Under the pieces are notes generated by a model. It was not told the DNA's origin. It made no database searches and worked only from the letters and a program-made list of their open reading frames with translations. A program made the translations under genes and the position numbers. Source: JAEUMD01 sp937950105 (GTDB lineage Bacteria > Pseudomonadota > Alphaproteobacteria > Rhizobiales > Hyphomicrobiaceae). From it: DNA of 10,968 nucleotides. Within the stretch, counting starts at the first letter, position 1, and every line of letters starts with the position of its first letter. The DNA lies in contig DAISIT010000093.1 in the NCBI GenBank assembly GCA_036821845.1, positions 1-10,968 of the forward strand. Reading direction: 5' to 3'. Positions 1 to 6,984 of the stretch are shown here, one piece after another.

Positions 1-1407
1 GGTCGAGAACTTGTAGCCGCGGCGGTACTCGAACTTGTCGACCGCCTTCATCAGTCCGATGTTGCCTTCCTGGATGAGATCGAGGAACTGCAGGCCGCGG
101 TTGGTGTATTTCTTGGCGATGGAGATGACGAGGCGCAGGTTCGCCTCGACCATTTCCTTCTTCGCCTGCCGGGCCTCGCGCTCGCCCTTCTGCACGTGGC
201 GCACGATGCGGCGGTACTCGGCGATCTCGAGGCCGGTGACGGAGGCGAGTTCGTGGATCTCGCCGCGCACGCGCTCGACCTGCGGGCGCTCGGCCTTGAC
301 GAACGCCTGCCACTTCTTGCCGCCCGCCGCCATGCGGTCGAGCCAGCCCTGGTCCAGCTCGTTGCCGTAGTATTCGTCGATGAAGGCCTGGCGCGGCACG
401 CCGTAGCTCTCGGCGAGGCGCATCAGGCGCCCTTCGAGGCCAATCAGCTTCTTGTTGATCGAGTAGAGCTGCTCGACGAGGCTTTCGATACGGTTGTTGT
501 TGAGTGAGAGGCTCTTGACGTCGGCGATGATCTCCTCGCGCAGCTTGTCGTAGGCCTTCTGCTGCTGGCGCGTGCCCTGCTCGCCCGCGACCTGCTGCTC
601 GAGCTTCTTGTCCTGCTGCTTGCGGAGCTTCTTGTAGGCGCCGGCGATGCGCTCGAAGGTTTCGAGCACCTTCGGCTTCAGCTCCGCCTCCATGGCCGCG
701 AGCGACATGGAGTTCTCGAAGTCCTCCTCGTCGCTCTCGCCCTCGGGCTTCTCGGCGTCGGCCTCGTCCGGCTCCTCGGCGGCGCCGTCGGCGGCGGCGA
801 CCTTGGCGTCGGGGCCTTCGTAGGTGGCTTCGAGGTCGATGATGTCGCGCAGCAGGATCTTGCCGTCGTTGAGTTCGTCGTGCCAGATGATGATGGCCTG
901 GAACGTCAGCGGGCTTTCGCAGAGGCCGGCGATCATGGCTTCGCGGCCGGCTTCGATGCGCTTGGCGATGGCGATCTCGCCCTCGCGCGACAGCAGTTCG
1001 ACGGACCCCATCTCGCGCAGGTACATGCGCACAGGGTCGTCGGTGCGCTCGGTCGGCTCGGCGCGCGTTTCCGAGCGGGTCGGCATGGTCTGCGTCGCGA
1101 TGGCGCGGCTCTCGTCGTCATCGGCGGGGGCGTCGTCCTCGCCCTCGGGCTGCTCCTCGCCTTCCTCGGTCTCGACGACGTTGATGCCCATGTCGGAGAG
1201 CATCGCGTAGACGTCCTCGATCTGGTCCGACGTCACTTCCTCCGACGGCATCACCGCGTTCAGCTCGTCGAGCGTGACGTAGCCGCGCGCCTTGGCCGTC
1301 TTGAGCAGCTTCTTGACCGAAGAGTCCGAGAGATCGAGCAGCGGGCTGTCGCGCTCGCCCGCGTCCTGTCCGGCGCTCGCAGCTTCCTCGGTCTTGGGAT
1401 TCGCCAT
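1..1407 (-). CDS. rpoD: RNA polymerase housekeeping sigma factor RpoD (sigma-70), 3' end outside the window
   Basis: Primary sigma factor that directs core RNA polymerase to -35/-10 promoters of housekeeping genes. The first 469 residues are present and the frame is open to the window edge. A region 1.1-like segment lies at about residues 20-95 (LLKTAKARGYVTLDELNAV). Region 1.2 starts at D124 (DPVRMYLREMG). A long acidic non-conserved region follows, with an Ala/Glu/Asp-rich stretch at about 205-230. Region 2 begins near residue 415, with LRLVISIAKKYTNRGLQFLDL and then GNIGLMKAVDKFEYRRGYKFST, where the window ends. The rest of region 2 (the -10 recognition helix) and regions 3 and 4 lie outside. 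The ATG at 1407 is preceded by an AAAGAAG ribosome site (1414-1420) with 6-nt spacing. It lies 167 bp downstream of dnaG on the same strand, the classic dnaG-rpoD order. Identity is certain from the sequence; partial only because of the window. Confidence 0.98.
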   Translation of the reverse strand, partial: MANPKTEEAASAGQDAGERDSPLLDLSDSSVKKLLKTAKARGYVTLDELNAVMPSEEVTSDQIEDVYAMLSDMGINVVETEEGEEQPEGEDDAPADDDESRAIATQTMPTRSETRAEPTERTDDPVRMYLREMGSVELLSREGEIAIAKRIEAGREAMIAGLCESPLTFQAIIIWHDELNDGKILLRDIIDLEATYEGPDAKVAAADGAAEEPDEADAEKPEGESDEEDFENSMSLAAMEAELKPKVLETFERIAGAYKKLRKQQDKKLEQQVAGEQGTRQQQKAYDKLREEIIADVKSLSLNNNRIESLVEQLYSINKKLIGLEGRLMRLAESYGVPRQAFIDEYYGNELDQGWLDRMAAGGKKWQAFVKAERPQVERVRGEIHELASVTGLEIAEYRRIVRHVQKGEREARQAKKEMVEANLRLVISIAKKYTNRGLQFLDLIQEGNIGLMKAVDKFEYRRGYKFST

Positions 1408-1574
1408 GTGTCGCTTCTTTCCGAAAGAATCGCTCAAGCTTCTGGTGAGGGGAGCCGCACTGGCCACATCCCGCTCGTTGTGCAATCGTATCGGCAGGCG
1501 ACGAACCGCGGCGCAGGCGTCCGGCGTCAACCGCCAGACAGCGCCAGCCGTGCCCCCAACGCGGCGCGAAGGTC

Positions 1575-3554
1575 TCAACCCTGGATGCTGTCATCGAGCC
1601 CCTGAGCCCCATCGCTACCCGGGTCGCCATCGCCCGATACGTTGCAGCACGCGATTTGGCGCTGGATCTCGCAGATGCGAGCCAACGCCGTCTCGTTTCC
1701 GTCGTGTTGCCAATCACGCTCCGCAGCCTCGAGGGCTCGTCTGAGGTCGACATGGCGCTCGTGAAGAGCGAGGGCGTGGCGCCATCCGGCTTCCACTTCG
1801 TCCCTTTGGGCGTCGGGCTCTGCAAACTTGTCGCTGCGATGCGTAATCGTGCGCTCGACCAGATCGACGATCCGGCCAGCGCCCAAAGCGTCCAATTGGG
1901 AGCGCAGCGCAAGGCTGTCAAGGGAAATCTCCATGGCGAGGGCCGCCAGCATCGCATCCTTGAGCCGCTGTAGCGGATCGGACGTCAACGTCAGCCGGGC
2001 GAGGTCCTCGGCGTGCTCCTCGAGCAGCCAGGGGTGCGACAGCAGTGTCCGGACAATGAGGGCTTCGCGGTAGGGCGGGGCGGCGGCGCCGCCAGCCACC
2101 AGATTGCTCTTGAGCAGGGCGGAGCTCGGCGCGGCGTGGACCGCGACGGTGGGGTCGGGCGCTCCCGGACGGCCGCGCCCTGCGCGGGGCGGGTTGGCAC
2201 CGCGAAAACCGGCTGCCGCGCCCGTCGCACCGGCGCCGGCACGGCCTTGGCTGCCGCCGCGCTGCTGCACGGACCCGCCTTGCCGGCCGCCCCATGCGGC
2301 GTACAGACGCTGGCGGATGTCGCGCTCGTAGTGGGCGCGCACGGACGGATCGGCGATCTGGCCGGTCAAGGCGTGCAACTGCTGTTCGAGGCGCGCCCGC
2401 CGCTCCGGTGTCGACCAGTCGCCGGACGCCCATTCGCGTTCGAACAGGACTTCGGCGAGTGGCCGCGCCTGCGCCAGCACGCGGTCCATGGCGTCGGCGC
2501 CCTGCTGGCGGATCAGGTCGTCCGGGTCGAGCCCGTCGGGCAGGAAGGCGAAGGTGACGCTGAAGCCGGGTTTCAGGTGCGGCAGCACGGTTTCGATCGC
2601 CCTGTAAGCGGCCTTGCGGCCGGCGCTGTCGCCGTCGAAGCAGAGGATCGGCTCGGGCGTGAAGCGCCACATCAGCTTGGCCTGATCCTCGGTGAGTGCC
2701 GTGCCGAGCGGGGCCACCGCTTCACCGAAGCCCGCTTCCGCGAGCGCCACCACGTCCATGTAGCCCTCGACCGCGATCAGGCGGTTCCTGTCGAACGCCG
2801 CCTGACGGGCGTTGGCAGCGTTGAACAGGATGTGGCCCTTGTGGAAGAGCGGCGTCTCCGGCGAGTTGAGATACTTGGCGGGGGCATCGGCATCGAGCGC
2901 GCGGCCGCCGAAGGCGATGATGCGGCCCTTGAGGTCTTGAATCGGGAACATGACGCGGTTGCGGAAGCGGTCGTAGGGCACCGGAATGTCGTCGCCGGCG
3001 ATCTGCATCCCGGAAACGGCCATTTCACGCGGGCTGAAGCCGGCTTTGGCCAGATGCTCCTTGAGTGCGTTGCGCGAACCCGGCGCATAGCCGAGGCGGA
3101 AACGGGCGATGGTCTCGCTGGCCAGCCCGCGCTTGGCGAGGTAGCGGCGCGCGGCCTCGCCCGCGGGGGAGCGGAGCTGCGCCTCGAAGAAGCGTGCGGA
3201 GGCTTCGAGCAGCGCGAGCAGGCGATCGCGCTCGTCGCCCCGCTCGACCTCGCGCTCGGTCTTGGCTGGCAGCGTGACGCCGGCTTCTCCGGCGAGGCGC
3301 TCGACCGCCTCGGGGAACGACAGCCCCTCGGTCTTCATCAAAAAGGTGAAGATGTCGCCGTGCTCGCCGCTCGCGAAGCAGTGGTAGAAGCCCTTCTGGT
3401 CGTTGACGAAGAACGACGGCGTGCGCTCCGACTTGAAGGGCGAGAGGCCGCGGAACTCACGCCCGTTCTTCTTCAGTGCCACCTTGCGCGCGACGACGGC
3501 GCTGACCGGCAGTCGCGCTCTGATTTCGTCGAGGATTTGCGGCGGGTAGCGCAT
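1575..3554 (-). CDS. dnaG: DNA primase DnaG, with degenerate N-terminal zinc site
   Basis: Synthesises RNA primers for chromosome replication and works with the DnaB helicase. 659 aa, a normal full length. The N-terminal CHC2-type domain spans about residues 1-100, but of the four expected zinc ligands only C59 remains: the CPFH position reads S38-P-F-K41 and the C-x2-C position reads C59-F-A-S62. The catalytic core has the RNA-binding stretch YDRFRNRVMFPI (194-205). Its TOPRIM domain carries E263 in EGYMD, D307 and D309 in FDGDSAGRKA, and DPDD at 343-346, so the polymerase site is intact. A Gly/Ala/Arg/Pro-rich linker (about 422-475) leads to the C-terminal helicase-binding domain (about 495-640). 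I chose the ATG at 3554 (MRYPPQILDEIR), which matches typical alphaproteobacterial DnaG starts; a TTG at 3596 would add 14 unlikely residues. No strong ribosome site precedes either start. Confidence 0.98.
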   Translation of the reverse strand: MRYPPQILDEIRARLPVSAVVARKVALKKNGREFRGLSPFKSERTPSFFVNDQKGFYHCFASGEHGDIFTFLMKTEGLSFPEAVERLAGEAGVTLPAKTEREVERGDERDRLLALLEASARFFEAQLRSPAGEAARRYLAKRGLASETIARFRLGYAPGSRNALKEHLAKAGFSPREMAVSGMQIAGDDIPVPYDRFRNRVMFPIQDLKGRIIAFGGRALDADAPAKYLNSPETPLFHKGHILFNAANARQAAFDRNRLIAVEGYMDVVALAEAGFGEAVAPLGTALTEDQAKLMWRFTPEPILCFDGDSAGRKAAYRAIETVLPHLKPGFSVTFAFLPDGLDPDDLIRQQGADAMDRVLAQARPLAEVLFEREWASGDWSTPERRARLEQQLHALTGQIADPSVRAHYERDIRQRLYAAWGGRQGGSVQQRGGSQGRAGAGATGAAAGFRGANPPRAGRGRPGAPDPTVAVHAAPSSALLKSNLVAGGAAAPPYREALIVRTLLSHPWLLEEHAEDLARLTLTSDPLQRLKDAMLAALAMEISLDSLALRSQLDALGAGRIVDLVERTITHRSDKFAEPDAQRDEVEAGWRHALALHERHVDLRRALEAAERDWQHDGNETALARICEIQRQIACCNVSGDGDPGSDGAQGLDDSIQG

Positions 3555-3657
3555 GGTGGCGTGCGGGTCCGGGGCTCGGATAAGGACACGTCGCAAGCGT
3601 TAGATGATTCGCGCGTCCTCGGTGTTCGCGCAGCGTTCTCGCTGCCCGTCGTGCCCG

Positions 3658-3666
3658 CTATCCACA
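3658..3666 (+). promoter_or_regulatory. DnaA-box-like 9-mer upstream of dnaG
   Basis: CTATCCACA matches the DnaA-box consensus TTATCCACA at 8 of 9 positions. It lies 104 bp upstream of the dnaG ATG, inside the 187-bp amidase-dnaG gap. One such site within a gap this short is mildly unexpected, but single boxes at one mismatch occur by chance every few kilobases. No second box was seen beside it. Confidence 0.3.
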
Positions 3667-3683
3667 GGGCAGAGAATGCCGCA

Positions 3684-3701
3684 TGCGGGCTGCCGCCCGC
3701 A
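3684..3701 (-). other. Perfect 7-bp stem, 4-nt loop hairpin between amidase and dnaG
   Basis: Arms TGCGGGC (3684-3690) and GCCCGCA (3695-3701) are exact reverse complements around a 4-nt loop. In the minus-strand transcript this folds between the amidase stop and the dnaG start. No U-run follows, so it is not a classical intrinsic terminator. It could be an attenuator, an RNA-processing site or only a chance GC-rich stem. Confidence 0.35.
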
Positions 3702-3730
3702 CCCGCTCGGGGGCAGGGAGCCGCCGAGCC

Positions 3731-3758
3731 CCCTCCCTTTTCTACGCCACAGGGAGGG
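3731..3758 (-). other. Perfect 8-bp inverted repeat spanning the amidase stop codon
   Basis: Arms CCCTCCCT (3731-3738) and AGGGAGGG (3751-3758) are exact reverse complements with a 12-nt loop. The TAG stop of the amidase gene (3742-3744) lies in the loop. No U-tract follows on the minus transcript, so simple Rho-independent termination is unlikely. Together with the hairpin at 3684-3701 it makes the segment before dnaG potentially structured. Confidence 0.4.
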
Positions 3759-4272
3759 CGTGGCGGCGGGCCGCCACCGCGCGCAGGATGTCGCCCTTGT
3801 CGACGCTGGTGCCGGGGCAGGTCTTGGGCGTCTGCGGCACCTCGCGGTGGAACAACAGCGCTTGTACGGGCAGGCGGAAATGCCGCTGCACGATATCGAT
3901 GACAGCGACGCAAGCAGCGCGCTGGGCGCCCTCCAGCCGGTCGTGGCCGGTGTCGAAATTGCCGACCGCCTCGAACATGAAGGCGCCGGGGTTCATGTTG
4001 CAGCCGACGCTGGCGGGAGCCTTGTTCCAGTCGCGTCCGGTCCACAGGCCGCCATCCGGCGCGATGGTGAGGTGCTGGGCGATGTCGTCGAAGCCGCGGT
4101 CGCGGGTGTGGAACAGCCACATCCCCTCGACGCTCCCGGCGCCCCGCCAGTCGACGTGGGCGGGGTACCAGGTGTGGTGCATGTCCACGCGGAACACGGG
4201 CCGCGCCCATGGATGGAGCGCGACCTCGTTGGCGAACTCGTCGACGGTGAGCAACCGGAACGGTGGCGGCAT
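3742..4272 (-). CDS. N-acetylmuramoyl-L-alanine amidase-like (amidase_2/PGRP fold) protein
   Basis: 176 aa, recognised as the T7-lysozyme/PGRP amidase_2 family, zinc enzymes that cut the muramic acid to L-alanine bond of peptidoglycan. The three zinc ligands can be placed: H32 in VDMHHTWYP, H142 in LLFHREV and C152 in KTCPGT. K150, two residues before the cysteine, matches the lysine of T7 lysozyme. The beta-strand segment IAQHLTIAPDGGLWTGRDW (64-82) matches the family pattern GYHF..DG.v..GR, but the position of the usual catalytic-site tyrosine appears to be Q66. There is no signal peptide or membrane segment, so the protein should stay in the cytosol unless released by lysis. The ATG at 4272 has a GGAGAGA ribosome site about 7 nt upstream. 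It sits 44 bp after yqeY and 187 bp before dnaG, all co-directional. Fold assignment is firm; activity and substrate are inference, and a role in wall-fragment recycling or an inactive binding role are both possible. Confidence 0.8.
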   Translation of the reverse strand: MPPPFRLLTVDEFANEVALHPWARPVFRVDMHHTWYPAHVDWRGAGSVEGMWLFHTRDRGFDDIAQHLTIAPDGGLWTGRDWNKAPASVGCNMNPGAFMFEAVGNFDTGHDRLEGAQRAACVAVIDIVQRHFRLPVQALLFHREVPQTPKTCPGTSVDKGDILRAVAARRHALPVA

Positions 4273-4316
4273 CGGCTGTCTCTCCGGCCGTCTGGTCCGC
4301 AGGTAGCGATTGCTCG

Positions 4317-4784
4317 CTACTTCAGCTTTTCCTTGACCATGGCGCTGGCCTTGCCGACGTCCATGACGCCCGGAAAGCGCTCCTTAAGCGCCGACATGAC
4401 GCGGCCCATGTCCTTGAGGCCGGTCGCGCCGAGTTCCGCGATCACGTCGCCGGTCGCCTTCTTCAGCTCCGCCTCGCTCATCTGCTTGGGCAGGAATTCC
4501 TCGATGACGGCGATCTCGGCGGCTTCCTGATCGGCAAGTTCCTGACGCCCGCCCTGCGTATACACCTCGATCGACTCGCGGCGCTGACGGATCATTTTCT
4601 GCAGCAGCTGCATGATCTCGGGGTCTTCGATGCGGTCACGGCCGGTCGAGTGGCCCTTATCGTCGACGCGCGAGGCGATATCACGGTCCTTGATGGCGGC
4701 GGTGACGAGGCGCAGCGTCGACAGGCGCCGCTTGTCGCCCGCCTTCATCGCGTCCTTGGTGGCTTGCTGGATACGCTCGCGCAT
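4317..4784 (-). CDS. yqeY: GatB/YqeY domain-containing protein
   Basis: 155 aa, full length for the YqeY family, which resembles the tail domain of the GatB subunit of Asp/Glu-tRNA amidotransferase. Visible signatures are the N-terminal helix MRERIQQATKDAMKAGDK, LSTLRLVTAAIKDRDI, the central IRQRRESIEVYTQGGRQ, the run EIAVIEEFLPKQMSEAEL, and the C-terminal GRVMSALKERFPGVMDVGKA. The exact biochemical role of stand-alone YqeY is not settled; tRNA binding is suggested by the relation to GatB. The ATG at 4784 has a CAGGAG ribosome site about 10 nt upstream. It is the first gene of the minus-strand series yqeY-amidase-dnaG-rpoD, and YqeY genes next to dnaG/rpoD or rpsU are common in bacteria. It is divergent from carA. 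Confidence 0.94.
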   Translation of the reverse strand: MRERIQQATKDAMKAGDKRRLSTLRLVTAAIKDRDIASRVDDKGHSTGRDRIEDPEIMQLLQKMIRQRRESIEVYTQGGRQELADQEAAEIAVIEEFLPKQMSEAELKKATGDVIAELGATGLKDMGRVMSALKERFPGVMDVGKASAMVKEKLK

Positions 4785-5062
4785 GGGTCTCGCTCCTGGC
4801 GGCCGGGCCGCTCGTCTGTGAGGCTCCCCATGTAGACCGGTGGTGGACGGGCTTCAGCCTCGTCGGCACGGTCCGGGTTGCGACCGAAGGGCCGATTTGA
4901 CCGTCGCGGCAGCATCTTCTAAACACGGCCCGAGCGTGGGGCGCACCACTGGATGCGAGGCCACGGACACCCTATCTCGCAGCTCGTGACAAAGCCTGAC
5001 GGAACCGATCCGGCAGGGTTCGAACGAGGCTGGCGACGCCCGCCGCCGCGACCGGAGCCGAT
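4785..5062. promoter_or_regulatory. Divergent intergenic region between yqeY and carA
   Basis: 278 bp with no supported gene. It must carry the promoters for carA (plus strand) and probably for the yqeY-amidase-dnaG-rpoD series (minus strand). On the plus strand there is one plausible promoter, listed separately. On the minus strand I see only a weak candidate (CTGAAG, 17 bp, TACATG). No riboswitch, attenuator or pyrimidine-responsive leader was recognised. The carA ribosome site is GGAG at 5054-5057, 5 nt before the ATG. Confidence 0.6.
4897..4925 (+). promoter_or_regulatory. Candidate carA promoter
   Basis: TTGACC (4897-4902) matches the -35 consensus at 5 of 6 positions. A spacer of 17 bp leads to TAAACA (4920-4925), which matches the -10 at only 3 of 6. 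It would give a 5' leader of roughly 130 nt before the carA ATG. Alphaproteobacterial sigma-70 promoters often depend on a strong TTGAC -35 and a poor -10, so this is plausible but unproven. Confidence 0.35.
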
Positions 5063-6295
5063 ATGACCGACACCGCCCCCCGCTCTCAGCCGATGCCCGC
5101 GCAGCCGAAGCCGTGGGTCGACGCGCCGACGACCGCGCGTCTGGTACTGGCCGACGGCACAGTCATCGAAGGGCAGGGGCTCGGGGCCACCGGCTCGGCC
5201 GTTGGCGAGGTCTGCTTCAATACCGCGATGACCGGCTATCAGGAGATCCTCACGGATCCCTCCTACGCGGGCCAGATCGTCACCTTCACCTTTCCGCACA
5301 TCGGTAATGTCGGTACCAACATCGAGGATACCGAGACCTCGAACCTCGCCGCATTGTCGGGCGTGCGTGGCGTGGTCTTGCGTGCCGCGGTCACCGAGTC
5401 GTCGAACTACCGCGCCCTGGAGCGCTTCGACGCCTGGCTCAAGGCGCGCGGCATCGTCGCCATTGCCGGCGTCGATACGCGCGCGCTGACCGTGCTGATC
5501 CGCGACAAGGGCATGCCGAACGCGGTCATTGCGCACGAGCCCTCGGGCAATTTCGACTTGGGCGCGCTGAAGCGCGAGGCGGCGGCGTGGCCCGGCCTGC
5601 TCGGGCTCGACCTCGTGCCCGAAGTGACGAGCGGGCAGAGCTACGGCTGGGACGAGACGCTGTGGCAGTGGGGCAAGGGCTACGGGCGGCAGGACAACGG
5701 CGAATTCAACGTCGTCGCCATCGACTACGGCCTGAAGCGCAACATCCTGCGCTGTCTGGCGTCGTCGGGCTGCAATGTCACGGTGGTGCCGGCGACGACC
5801 TCGGCCGAGGACATCCTGGCCCGCAATCCCGACGGCGTGTTTCTGTCCAACGGTCCGGGCGACCCGGCCGCGACCGGCGTCTACGCGGTGCCGGAGATCA
5901 AAAAACTCATCGACAGCGGCAAGCCGATGTTCGGCATCTGCCTTGGCCACCAGATGCTGGCGCTCGCCGCCGGCGCGACGACGCGCAAGATGCATCAGGG
6001 CCACCACGGCGCCAACCACCCGGTCAAGGACCATACCACCAATAAGGTGGAGATCGTGTCCATGAACCACGGCTTCACGGTCGATCGCGACTCGCTGCCG
6101 AAGACGGTCGAGGAAACCCACGTCTCGCTGTTCGACGGCACCAACTGCGGCATCCGCCTCAAGAACAAGCCGGTATTTTCCGTGCAGCACCACCCGGAGG
6201 CATCGCCGGGCCCGCAGGACAGCCACTACCTGTTCCGCCGCTTCGTCAACCTGATGCGCCACAGCAAGGGGTTGGCACCCGTGGCAGAGCGCTGA
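5063..6295 (+). CDS. carA: Carbamoyl-phosphate synthase small (glutaminase) subunit CarA
   Basis: 410 aa. It hydrolyses glutamine and passes ammonia to CarB for carbamoyl phosphate, the precursor of arginine and pyrimidines. The N-terminal CPSase small-chain domain (about residues 24-170) shows GEVCFNTAMTGYQEILTDPS and TFPHIGNVGTN. The C-terminal class I glutamine amidotransferase domain (about 215-400) has the nucleophile C293 in FGICLGHQ and H377 and E379 in VQHHPEASPGP. The C293-H377 spacing of 84 equals that of E. coli C269-H353. Other hallmarks are LSNGPGDP (261-268) and SMNHGF (333-338). About 20 Pro/Ala/Thr-rich residues precede the conserved start, a common alphaproteobacterial extension; the ATG is supported by GGAG 5 nt upstream. 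carB is not adjacent: the next gene downstream is unrelated. It is divergent from yqeY. Confidence 0.99.
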   Translation: MTDTAPRSQPMPAQPKPWVDAPTTARLVLADGTVIEGQGLGATGSAVGEVCFNTAMTGYQEILTDPSYAGQIVTFTFPHIGNVGTNIEDTETSNLAALSGVRGVVLRAAVTESSNYRALERFDAWLKARGIVAIAGVDTRALTVLIRDKGMPNAVIAHEPSGNFDLGALKREAAAWPGLLGLDLVPEVTSGQSYGWDETLWQWGKGYGRQDNGEFNVVAIDYGLKRNILRCLASSGCNVTVVPATTSAEDILARNPDGVFLSNGPGDPAATGVYAVPEIKKLIDSGKPMFGICLGHQMLALAAGATTRKMHQGHHGANHPVKDHTTNKVEIVSMNHGFTVDRDSLPKTVEETHVSLFDGTNCGIRLKNKPVFSVQHHPEASPGPQDSHYLFRRFVNLMRHSKGLAPVAER

Positions 6296-6368
6296 GCCCG
6301 CGGCCAGGCTTCCCGATCGGCGAACTGCGGCCCTTCTTCCGGCCCACGTTTGCGGTTAGGCTCGCTCC

Positions 6369-6977
6369 ATGAACGATCACACGCGACCGCCCCGGCACCG
6401 CACCACGACCACCGCCGACGGCTTGCCACGGCTCAGCTGGTCGCTGGGCGAGTTCGAGCGCCTGTCGGAGCTCGGCTTCTTCGGCGGTGTCGAGGGACCG
6501 CGCGAGCGCGTCGAGCTGGTCGACGGGGAAATTCTGCCGATGCATGCCAAGGGCGGGCGCCACGAGTGGGTGCGCAGCGAGATACAGAATTATTTGACGA
6601 GAGCTTTGGGGGCTGGCTATCGCTGCCATGGCGAGGCCGGCTGGCGCCCCGGAGGCGACCTCTACCTCGAACCTGAACTGATCGTCTGCCGTGCCGGCCT
6701 CAAGCCGAGCGAGGTTCCCCCCGCCGATGTACTGCTGCTGATCGAGGTGGCGGATTCGAGCCTCGCTTACGACACCGGCCTCAAGGCCCGCATCTACGCG
6801 CGCCTCGGGATCGGCGAGTATTGGGTTGTCAACGCGCGGACATTGGAGACGCTGGTGCATCTCCATCCGCAGGGCGAGGCCTTCTCGGACGCGAAGCTCG
6901 TCGCTGCCGACGTGATGCTGGCGCCGACGCGCCTGCCGGCCATCACGTTCTCGCTCGGGAGCCTCGGTCTTGCCTGA
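6369..6977 (+). CDS. Uma2 family (DUF820) PD-(D/E)XK nuclease-like protein
   Basis: 202 aa. The Uma2 pattern is clear in order: VELVDGEILPM (48-58) followed by H65, EPELIV (101-106) in the place of the usual PD motif, LLLIEVADSS (122-131) with E126, K139 in DTGLKARIYARLG, and GIGEYWVVN (147-155). The family adopts a restriction-endonuclease-like fold and is annotated as putative endonuclease. Its biological role is unknown, and it is often found in many copies in cyanobacteria and some soil bacteria. The aspartate of the PD motif is a glutamate here (E103), a conservative change that may still bind metal. The N-terminal 20 residues are polar and Thr/Arg-rich. The ATG at 6369 has a weak GGTTAGG-like ribosome site. 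It lies 73 bp after carA, and the following ChaN-like gene begins within 8 bp of its stop, so those two are probably co-transcribed. No toxin-antitoxin partner is visible. Confidence 0.87.
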   Translation: MNDHTRPPRHRTTTTADGLPRLSWSLGEFERLSELGFFGGVEGPRERVELVDGEILPMHAKGGRHEWVRSEIQNYLTRALGAGYRCHGEAGWRPGGDLYLEPELIVCRAGLKPSEVPPADVLLLIEVADSSLAYDTGLKARIYARLGIGEYWVVNARTLETLVHLHPQGEAFSDAKLVAADVMLAPTRLPAITFSLGSLGLA

Positions 6978-6984
6978 GCGCCGC

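Noticed and set aside
677..840. Acidic, repeat-like stretch in rpoD as a possible unusual insertion
   Set aside because: The acidic non-conserved region between sigma regions 1.2 and 2 is normal for proteobacterial RpoD and varies in length.
1408..1574. Search for an internal rpoD promoter in the dnaG-rpoD gap
   Set aside because: A TTGACG and a TACGAT-like element exist on the minus strand but are about 34 bp apart, too far for a sigma-70 promoter. No heat-shock consensus was found either.
2013..3902. A 629-codon open frame on the plus strand opposite dnaG
   Set aside because: It mirrors the dnaG codons in a high-GC genome, where the complementary frame rarely meets stops. Its translation is low complexity with no family motif, whereas the minus strand encodes a complete primase.
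3473..4210. A 245-codon minus-strand frame linking the amidase and dnaG regions
   Set aside because: The Arg/Pro-rich translation is an out-of-frame reading of the amidase and primase genes.
4919..6262. A 447-codon open frame on the minus strand opposite carA
   Set aside because: It is a shadow of carA caused by GC-biased third positions. The protein is Arg/Val/His-rich with no recognisable motif, and CarA is intact on the plus strand.
6296..6368. Possible terminator after carA
   Set aside because: No convincing inverted repeat with a T-run is present in this 73-bp gap.
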